From Methanobacteriota archaeon (GTDB lineage: Archaea; Halobacteriota; Methanosarcinia; Methanosarcinales; Methanosarcinaceae), in NCBI GenBank assembly GCA_023399215.1, contig JAEWQJ010000030.1:1-18647 (forward strand): 18,647 nucleotides of DNA, given 5' to 3'. Both the position numbers and the translations under genes were made by a program. Below the pieces are notes generated by a model. It saw only the letters and a list, made by a program, of their open reading frames with translations, was not told where the DNA came from and ran no database searches. Below are positions 1 through 5,618 of the stretch, one piece after another; the first letter of the stretch is position 1; each line of letters starts with the position of its first letter.

Positions 1-117
1 AAGTTTGGAGAAATAGTTAAAGCAAGAAAATATTACAATCAAGTAAAAGAAATAAAAATAAAAATGTTAGTGTACAACATAAACAAAAATATTATTAATT
101 CGTTTTGGCTGAAACAT

Positions 118-134
118 AGGATTTCTACAAAGCC
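118..134 (-). repeat. Insertion-sequence-end-like repeat, copy 1
   Basis: On the minus strand this reads GGCTTTGTAGAAATCCT. The first 15 bases recur at 4718-4732 and all 17 at 18338-18354, both on the plus strand. The tnpB fragment ends at this copy. I infer the terminal inverted repeat of an insertion sequence or miniature element. No transposase is visible beside it. Confidence 0.5.
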
Positions 135-522
135 GAATAATCAACTTCACATTCTTTGCAGATATGAAGTCCTGGTTTCGGGAATATTTTTTGAGAATCT
201 GGCCGGAAATAACTGACTTCAAGCCTATATGCTTTACATCCCCCGGTGAAAGAGATCCAGATACCGAAAGTGAATTAGGCGCAGACAGAGAACCAAGAGA
301 ATGAGCAGAAGAAATAATCGAAAAGTCCTGAGAAAACTCAGAAAAAGTAGAGAACGAGGATGAAGGGGAAGAGGAAAGAGAAGAAATAGATTTTTGTATT
401 GGAAGCGAGTTAAGGCTTCGGTTTTGAGTCTGATGCTTAATACAGAACTCAGCAACCTTTCGAGCCTTTCGGAGTTCCTCTGAAAAATTTCGATTGTGCT
501 TGATTTTATAGGTCAGTAGCAT
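118..522 (-). pseudogene. tnpB: TnpB (IS200/IS605 OrfB-type) N-terminal fragment, truncated
   Basis: The reading frame opens at 552, but the family-like start is the internal ATG at 522 (MLLTYKIKHNRNFSEEL). The peptide then shows KVAEFCIKH and, after an insert, DVKHIGLKSVISGQILKKYS and AKNVKLII. From memory this matches the N-terminal part of Methanosarcina TnpB, the RNA-guided endonuclease of IS200/IS605-type elements. Between the two parts sits a Ser-rich stretch of roughly 50 residues (positions about 250-410) that I do not expect in the family. The RuvC-like catalytic domain is absent. Similarity stops where the frame runs into a repeat at 118-134 that recurs at 4718 and 18338. The frame continues to a stop at 67 with unrelated residues. 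I infer a gene cut by another element and no longer active. The family call is moderately sure; the truncation is clear if that call is right. Confidence 0.55.
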
Positions 523-552
523 CCGGGTTATTGCTCCACGGGCAGTATCCAT

Positions 553-1077
553 TATATTTTTAGCTAATATTAATATTTGTGAATAAATCTATGAGTTATA
601 TTTAATTTCTATATATAATTAGCATAAAGATATTTAAACATTTTGCCAGAGTATATGAAGAGATTTTTCTGCAGCAATAAGGCGTCAAGAATTAGTTTTA
701 AAAGCAAAACCTGAACCTGTGGAAAACTTATGTTTAGAGTTCATTCCAAAAGCCATTTTATTTTTGAACACTAACTCGAAATTGTCAAGAGATTCTCGTA
801 AATGGACCACTTAATCACGATTATTTTTTCGTCTAATCACAATTATTTTTTATTTCTTTATTATTTTCCCTTTTTAGTTACGCATTCTTTTGATTTTATA
901 TGTATAATATTTACTTGCTTTAATACTCGATTTACTTTTCATAAATATATGTAATAATCACAAAAATATATTTTTTAGCGAAATCTCTATATAGTCTTTT
1001 TGCATTCTTTTGATTGAATTAAGTTCTTGAACTTTTATACTAAAAGGAATTTCTGAATAAAATGGTCGTGCTTGTTT
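553..1077. other. AT-rich intergenic region upstream of the PHP gene
   Basis: No gene was found. It contains an 18-bp direct repeat (TAATCACRATTATTTTTT, one mismatch) at 812-829 and 834-851, a 22-bp spacing of about two helical turns. Several TATA-like stretches lie closer to the PHP gene, for example around 943-950 and 963-972. Either the repeat or these boxes could be regulatory, but nothing in the sequence proves it. Confidence 0.4.
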
Positions 1078-2076
1078 ATGCAAGGAAAAACCGGAAACGA
1101 TGCTAATACAACTGTAAGCGCTGCGGTTGCAGAAACTCTTCTTCAGGAAGGATGGAAGAAAGTGGATCTGCATGTACATTCTTCCTGTTCCTACGATGTT
1201 CCTTCCGTGCAGGCAATGCATCCTGCAGTTCTTTTTGAAAATGCAAGGTCGCAGGGACTTGATTTTGTTACGTTTACCGACCATGATACTGTCAAAGCTT
1301 ACGATCTGCTTGGTTGGGATAAGGAAGGACTGGTTCCAGGAGTTGAGATCTCAATTAGTGATCCTGAACATATAGGACATACTCTACACGTTAATGTTTT
1401 CGAACTTGATTCGGAAGAATTTAAGGAACTTGAGTTGATTGCAAATCAGGAATGCGATTTTAAAAGCTTTATCCGCTATCTAAGGACTCACGATCTTCCC
1501 CATATGTATAACCATCCCTTTCAGTTTGTAGGCGGAGAACGACCTAATCTGTGGGCTGTACCTGAACTTATAAAGCAATTTCCCGTTGTTGAATATAACA
1601 TGCAGAACTTAACGGAAAAAAACCTCATGGTTGCAACACTAGCCAGAAAATACGGAAAAGGGATTGCTGCGACTACAGATAGTCATACCGGAGGTATGGG
1701 AGCTGTTTATACCCTTGCAAAAGGTGAAACTTTCAGGGAATTTTTTGAAAATATTAAAAAAGGAAGTTCCTATATTGTAGTTGAAGAAGGGACCAGGCAA
1801 CATCTTACAAAAGAATGGAGTTCCTGGATTGAGCTTATTTTTTCCATGGATCGACAGTTAAGAGAAGATTATAATTTCACTACGAATGTCTGGAGCTTTG
1901 ACAGAGTAATTAGTTTTTTTGCAAATGAGAAAATCAGAGAATTTCCCAGAATTAACAGCCTGGCAATGAAGTTTTTCCAGAATTTCTCCAGATCAGGGCT
2001 CCCTGCTTATATATACATAAAGACTGAAAAGCCTCTGGTTTCCAGAATAGAAGAAATCTTGAATCAGATAGCATGA
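1078..2076 (+). CDS. PHP-domain metal-dependent phosphoesterase
   Basis: 332 residues from the ATG at 1078; a TTG two codons upstream is in frame but less likely. No good ribosome binding site is visible. PHP metal-binding motifs appear in order: HVHSSCSYD (about residues 32-40), FTDHDT (66-71), PGVEIS, then MYNHPFQF (about 140-150) and ATTDSHTGG (about 200). The N-terminal 30 residues precede the usual PHP start (KVDLHVHS). The family holds phosphoesterases related to histidinol phosphatase and polymerase PHP domains; it binds two or three metal ions and acts in the cytoplasm. The substrate cannot be read from sequence. The C-terminal part (about residues 235-332) is predicted soluble and unfamiliar to me. 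The gene stands alone, with long non-coding DNA on both sides, so context gives no pathway. The PHP fold is near certain; the biological role is unknown. Confidence 0.88.
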   Translation: MQGKTGNDANTTVSAAVAETLLQEGWKKVDLHVHSSCSYDVPSVQAMHPAVLFENARSQGLDFVTFTDHDTVKAYDLLGWDKEGLVPGVEISISDPEHIGHTLHVNVFELDSEEFKELELIANQECDFKSFIRYLRTHDLPHMYNHPFQFVGGERPNLWAVPELIKQFPVVEYNMQNLTEKNLMVATLARKYGKGIAATTDSHTGGMGAVYTLAKGETFREFFENIKKGSSYIVVEEGTRQHLTKEWSSWIELIFSMDRQLREDYNFTTNVWSFDRVISFFANEKIREFPRINSLAMKFFQNFSRSGLPAYIYIKTEKPLVSRIEEILNQIA

Positions 2077-2679
2077 ATTATTTAGTACCTTAACTCTGCC
2101 GCATATAGGGAGTAAGTTTTTCCACGACCAATGCTTTTGATCTTGTTTTTTAACAAGAAGTTAGAAATGCAGTACTTCACTAAAAATTCCTCCCTTATTT
2201 ATTCCTTCATTCATTTACCTCAGACATTCAAGAAAAAATGCATAAATCTGTATATCTTTAATGTTCCAAGGCTCTTCAATATTCAAAACTTTTTCAAAAG
2301 GTTCTTTATATATAGTGAATCAAACTCCCAAAATTATATGAATAAAATAAATGATTACTAACTCCTATTTTGATAATTTTATATTAAATTACCCATACAA
2401 AACAGCGAAGAGCCAACTATTGCATTAAAATATAGAAACAAAGTTATATAAGCCAAACAATCTCGCTAACGTGCAAAAGATAATGTTCTTCATAAAATTG
2501 ATTTTTCCAATTAACTGCGCAAACACCATTAATTGGAAAACAAGACAAAAATAATAGAGCGTTGGATATAAAAGGAGAAAGAATTAAAAGTTTGATGAAG
2601 TATGTTTTTTTCTTTTACTACAGTTTACTATCTTCTACCATATTATATCCTGTGTTTATTTACGCTTACTTTATTACAA
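2077..2679. other. Intergenic region without a recognisable gene
   Basis: Two short open frames here (2131-2361 and one starting at 2562) show low-complexity, residue-biased translations with no ribosome binding site, and I do not regard them as genes. The only structure seen is the hairpin at 2503-2540, listed separately. Confidence 0.5.
2503..2540. repeat. 12-bp inverted repeat (hairpin)
   Basis: TTTTCCAATTAA at 2503-2514 is exactly complementary to TTAATTGGAAAA at 2529-2540, with a 14-nt loop between. It is not followed by a T-run on the plus strand, so a terminator is not clear. It could be an operator, an RNA hairpin or a relic of a small element. Confidence 0.5.
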
Positions 2680-2846
2680 CGGGAGCGCAGAGGGTCACGA
2701 ATACCCCGTCCTTTAGAGGCTGTCCGACAATTACCTTCGGTAATAAAAGAATTCCTTCTTTTTTGATTTAAAGGTCTTACTTGCTTTCTTTTATCACTTT
2801 TTTATTACTACCAATAATTGTCGGACAGCCTGTTTAGGTAGGGGTG
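2680..2846 (+). mobile_element. Relic of an IS200/IS605 (TnpB) element 3' end, split by a MITE
   Basis: The stretch from about 2680 to 2716 (GGGAGCGCAGAGGGTCACGA, then ATACCCCGTCCTTTAG) resembles, from memory, the right end of Methanosarcina tnpB elements. That end carries a short hairpin of the type CCCCGTCC-loop-GGACGGGG. Here the left arm stands before the MITE and TTTAGGTAGGGG (2833-2844) after it. Joining the two at the duplicated TTTAG gives a degenerate hairpin. No tnpB coding sequence remains next to it. Confidence 0.4.
2717..2832. mobile_element. MITE of about 116 bp with 17-bp perfect terminal inverted repeats
   Basis: AGGCTGTCCGACAATTA at 2717-2733 is exactly repeated in inverse at 2815-2831, and weaker complementarity extends inward (GTAATAAAA against TTTTATTAC). 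TTTAG flanks both sides (2712-2716 and 2833-2837) as a probable 5-bp target duplication, with one base of slack at the right end. It has no coding capacity. I infer a non-autonomous miniature element mobilised by a transposase encoded elsewhere. Confidence 0.8.
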
Positions 2847-3114
2847 GCCGCACGCAATTTGATTTTAAAGTCACATGGAATTCTGTAACACGGAAAACGC
2901 AGACAGTCGCAGAGTGATTCGATATGGTTTTCAAAAAATTCATATTGGACATACTTTGGAATCGATGCACTAGGTCGGTTAAGCTTGACAAGATAGTCTA
3001 AATCTTTTTGAGTGAATGATAACGAGGCGACGGCTTATACTAGACATAAGGTTAGTTATGGAACAATTAAATAATCATTTTTATGGGTAGATATCAGAAT
3101 CGAAGCACTAGATT

Positions 3115-3201
3115 ATGGAAAGTACGCATTACATGCTTGAGAGCGATACCATTAAGTACATGGAAAGCTTACTTTCCATAAATGGAAAGCTTACTTTCCA
3201 T
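3115..3201. promoter_or_regulatory. Tandem palindromic operator upstream of the XRE regulator
   Basis: The 20-bp sequence ATGGAAAGCTTACTTTCCAT occurs twice, at 3160-3179 and 3182-3201. Each copy is a perfect inverted repeat (ATGGAAAG, 4-bp spacer, CTTTCCAT). The centres are 22 bp apart, about two helical turns, so two dimers would bind the same face. A lone half-site ATGGAAAG lies at 3115-3122, 45 bp upstream of the first copy and thus in similar phase. A TATA-like stretch (AATTAAATAATC, near 3066-3077) lies upstream. The repeats end 16 bp before the start codon of the regulator, fitting autoregulation. Confidence 0.75.
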
Positions 3202-3217
3202 TAAGGGAGATCCCAGT

Positions 3218-3430
3218 TTGAAAAATAGGCTGGAAATATTACGAAAACAAAAAGGAATCAAGCAGGAAGAACTCGCTGAAGCACTGGAAGTTTCCAGGCA
3301 AACAATAGGTTCTCTAGAAAACGGAAGATATAACCCGTCTATCATTTTAGCCTTTAAACTTGCCAGATATTTCAACACTACAATTGAAGAAATCTTCATT
3401 TATGAGGAGGAAAAAAATGATAAAAATTAA
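3218..3430 (+). CDS. XRE-family (Cro/CI-type HTH) transcriptional regulator
   Basis: 70 residues from the TTG at 3218. I chose TTG because GGGAG (3205-3209) lies a suitable distance upstream and because small regulators of this class begin MKNRLEILRKQKG. The upstream ATG at 3182 would lie inside the second operator palindrome and add 12 unlikely residues. The helix-turn-helix is clear: KQEELAEALEVSRQTIGSLENG (about residues 15-36), followed by YNPSIILAFKLARYFNTTIEEIF, typical of the YdaS/YozG-like small regulators that pair with membrane proteins. No sensor domain is present, so it probably acts as a dimeric DNA-binding switch. It overlaps the next gene by 14 bp, so the two are translationally coupled. 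The palindromes just upstream are its likely binding sites. The family is certain; the signal is unknown. Confidence 0.92.
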   Translation: MKNRLEILRKQKGIKQEELAEALEVSRQTIGSLENGRYNPSIILAFKLARYFNTTIEEIFIYEEEKNDKN

Positions 3431-3842
3431 CAGTCAAGTTAAAAATTATATATTAGTTGGAATAAGTGCAGGAATTATTATAGGATGTTTATTTGCTATA
3501 AAATTATATGGCAGGGATATTCGGGTAATTATTCCACTTGCAATAGCATTACTGATATTCGGACATTCAGTTGACAATATTTTAAAGCTTTTCGCAATTA
3601 AAGACTCCACAAAAGCGGAGAAACAACTCAAAATTGAAATGAAAGACGAAAGAAATACTCTCCTCAGGGAAAAAGCCGGATCCAAAACAAATGAATATAT
3701 GCTATATCTAAATACTGTTATCGTATTTATATTGGGTTTCAGGGGTGCAGAATTCTGGATGCTTTGTCTTTTCGGTTCTTTAATCCTGGCGCAGGGAGTT
3801 TTATCCATATTTTTATATAATTATTATGATAACCGATATTGA
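3417..3842 (+). CDS. Small integral membrane protein (DUF2178-like), partner of the XRE regulator
   Basis: 141 residues from the ATG at 3417, which has a strong ribosome binding site GAGGAGG at 3404-3410, six bases upstream; the longer frame from 3360 has none. Four membrane segments are apparent: about residues 9-28, 36-55, 92-110 and 113-133. Between the second and third lies a charged loop containing KDERNTLLREKAGSKTNEY (about 74-92), a motif I associate with DUF2178-type membrane proteins. The start lies inside the end of the regulator gene, so expression is coupled. Regulator plus DUF2178-like membrane protein is a recurring prokaryotic pairing of unknown biochemical function; envelope or stress-related roles are only guesses. 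No enzymatic residues are seen. Confidence 0.85.
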   Translation: MIKINSQVKNYILVGISAGIIIGCLFAIKLYGRDIRVIIPLAIALLIFGHSVDNILKLFAIKDSTKAEKQLKIEMKDERNTLLREKAGSKTNEYMLYLNTVIVFILGFRGAEFWMLCLFGSLILAQGVLSIFLYNYYDNRY

Positions 3843-4125
3843 GATATCAAATTTATCATTCCATTCCAGTGCAAATGAGAGGTTGTAACCTGTTACTTTA
3901 GGCTGAATAAAAAATGATATCTTCAGATACCCTGAAAAACGAAATTAAAAATGCAATAGTTTTATATTTACAAATTTTTTGACAGCTTTTCGAAAACTGA
4001 GAAAAATATAGTATTAGGTTTGGTACTGCAAAACTGATGAGCCTTTTTGTCAGATTTAATCCACTACACCTATAGTCAGATTTTCCTGTTTTTTATAATC
4101 TTTTTGAACCCTCACTTTCTATTTT

Positions 4126-4365
4126 TTACGGCCTTTCTTTTTTAGATATCTTACTTAAAGCTATTACGAGTGTTAAGACGAATATTATAGCAAGGAATAT
4201 TATGTTTACGGGGCTGGTTAAATCTGAATAGTTATTGACAAAACCAGCAGTGAGAACATCAGTATTTCCAAGACGTAGTCCATAGTAAGCTCCTTCTAGA
4301 ATTAATGCTATCAGTGATACTAAAATGGCTATTAGAAAACTGCGTATTATAGTGTCAGACTTCAT
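4126..4365 (-). CDS. Small two-helix membrane protein, uncharacterised
   Basis: 79 residues, MKSDTIIRSFLIAILVSLIAL at the N-terminus. Two hydrophobic helices are visible, about residues 8-27 and 51-70. They are separated by a loop (YGLRLGNTDVLTAGFVNNYSDL) probably on the outside, and the protein ends in a positively charged tail (SKISKKERP) that should be cytoplasmic. The upstream region (4366-4380) shows no convincing Shine-Dalgarno motif. Residue use is balanced and the topology sensible, which argues for a real gene. I do not recognise the family. The neighbours are unrelated. Confidence 0.6.
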   Translation of the reverse strand: MKSDTIIRSFLIAILVSLIALILEGAYYGLRLGNTDVLTAGFVNNYSDLTSPVNIIFLAIIFVLTLVIALSKISKKERP

Positions 4366-4772
4366 TCTTGATCAGGTTTATAACTGCACACTGGAATATA
4401 AATAAGTTTATTTCAGTCAAGTACTCTACGGGTTTGCCTAGGAGAGTGAAACTTTCCACAAACCGCAGAAAATTAAGCTATACTTCTGTCATGTGCACTG
4501 TATAGCTGGAGCCGTTCATTTTCGGTCAAAATACGAGCAAAAATTGGACGCTGTGAAAGTCTAGTAGTAGACGTCAGCCATTATAACCGGCTATTTTATT
4601 TCTCATTGGTTATTATTCTTCATTAATCCAAAACAAGAAAGTAACCGTAGAAATATGGAAAACACTGAAGAAAGGAAACGCAGACAAAGCTTCTTCATAT
4701 GGCAATATATAATATAGGGCTTTGTAGAAATCAAATGCAAATATTTAAGTTCAAAACCATAACTGATTCCTC
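4366..4772. other. Intergenic region with relic sequence
   Basis: No convincing gene. A 20-codon frame starts at 4655 (MENTEERKRRQSFF...) and stops at 4717, directly against the insertion-sequence-end-like repeat at 4718. It may be a scrap of a gene cut there. A TATA-like AAATATTTAA at about 4739-4748 lies about 30 bp before the amidotransferase start and could be its promoter, which would give a very short or absent leader. Confidence 0.4.
4718..4732 (+). repeat. Insertion-sequence-end-like repeat, copy 2
   Basis: GGCTTTGTAGAAATC matches the first 15 bases of the copies at 118-134 (inverted) and 18338-18354. No partner end is visible nearby, so it is probably a solo remnant. Confidence 0.45.
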
Positions 4773-5468
4773 ATGAAAGTCCATGTTCTCCAACACTCTT
4801 CAATAAACACACTTGGCACCATTGAAGAATACGCAAAAATCAAAAGCCACATGCTTGAATCAACCCGTTTTTACGAAACTAAAAGCCCTCCAGAGCTTGA
4901 ATCATTTGACCTTCTTATCATCATGGGCGGCCCGATTGGAGTTTACGATTATAAAGAAAATCCCTGGCTGATAGATGAAAAAGCGTTTATCAAGCAGGCA
5001 ATCGAAGCAGGAAAACCTATAATGGGAATCTGCCTTGGTGCACAATTGCTTGCCGATATCCTCGAGGCCCGCGTATATGAAAACAGGCACATGGAAATGG
5101 GCTGGTTTCCTGTAAAGGTATCCGGAGGCGAGAATAAGCCGGAATTTCTTGAAAGGCTGCCGGACGAGATAACAGTTTTTCACTGGCATTCCAGAACTTT
5201 TGACTTGCCGGTGGGGGCTGTTAAGCTTTTTGAAAGTAAGAGTTGTAAGAATCAGGGGTTTATCTACAACGACAGGGTTATAGCGCTTCAATTTCACCCT
5301 GAGGTGAATGAAGACAGAATCCTGAGTTTGATCAAGCGGTTTGGAGATGGAATGACAAATGGACCGTTTGTCCAGAAAAAAGAGGAAATGCTCGGGCAGA
5401 AAGAATGTCTTGCTAGCACAAAGGAATTTATGTTTTTGATTCTAGATAAACTTAAAAACCTTATTTAA
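4773..5468 (+). CDS. Class I glutamine amidotransferase (GMP-synthase-like)
   Basis: 231 residues. The triad of the class I glutaminase fold is present: Cys87 in the nucleophile elbow MGICLGAQLLAD, and His175 and Glu177 in LQFHPEVNE. The oxyanion-loop motif LLIIMGGPIGVYD lies at about 48-60. The protein is a stand-alone glutaminase-like domain, similar to the GuaA-type amidotransferase proteins (COG0518), without an ATP-pyrophosphatase domain. The usual members release ammonia from glutamine for a partner or cleave gamma-glutamyl amides; the substrate cannot be told here. The C-terminal 40 residues (after about 190) are an extra helical tail. The start lacks a clear ribosome binding site, and the TATA-like box about 30 bp upstream fits a short-leader transcript. 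It converges on the mprF-like gene across the octamer repeat. Confidence 0.9.
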   Translation: MKVHVLQHSSINTLGTIEEYAKIKSHMLESTRFYETKSPPELESFDLLIIMGGPIGVYDYKENPWLIDEKAFIKQAIEAGKPIMGICLGAQLLADILEARVYENRHMEMGWFPVKVSGGENKPEFLERLPDEITVFHWHSRTFDLPVGAVKLFESKSCKNQGFIYNDRVIALQFHPEVNEDRILSLIKRFGDGMTNGPFVQKKEEMLGQKECLASTKEFMFLILDKLKNLI

Positions 5469-5492
5469 AGAGTGCTGAGCTAGTTAGATATT

Positions 5493-5596
5493 CAGTTATT
5501 CAGTTATTCAGTTATTCAGTTATTCAGTTATTCAGTTATTCAGTTATTCAGTTATTCAGTTATTCAGTTATTCAGTTATTCAGCTATTCAATTATT
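5493..5596. repeat. Tandem array of an 8-bp repeat, CAGTTATT x 13
   Basis: Eleven perfect copies of CAGTTATT run from 5493 to 5580, followed by two one-mismatch copies (CAGCTATT, CAATTATT). The array sits between the 3' ends of two convergent genes, so it encodes nothing. Perfect copies at one side and decayed ones at the other suggest recent expansion by slippage. Confidence 0.97.
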
Positions 5597-5618
5597 AGTC
5601 ATTCAACCGGCAGAAAAC

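Noticed and set aside
2131..2361. 76-codon open frame on the plus strand
   Set aside because: Residue composition is biased (Phe, Asn, Lys, Ile), no ribosome binding site, and the DNA is AT-rich intergenic sequence.
3182..3217. Upstream ATG extension of the XRE regulator
   Set aside because: The ATG lies inside the second operator palindrome; the TTG at 3218 has a better ribosome binding site and gives the usual family N-terminus.
5490..5600. Possible CRISPR array
   Set aside because: The repeats are 8 bp and directly adjacent with no spacers; it is a simple tandem repeat.
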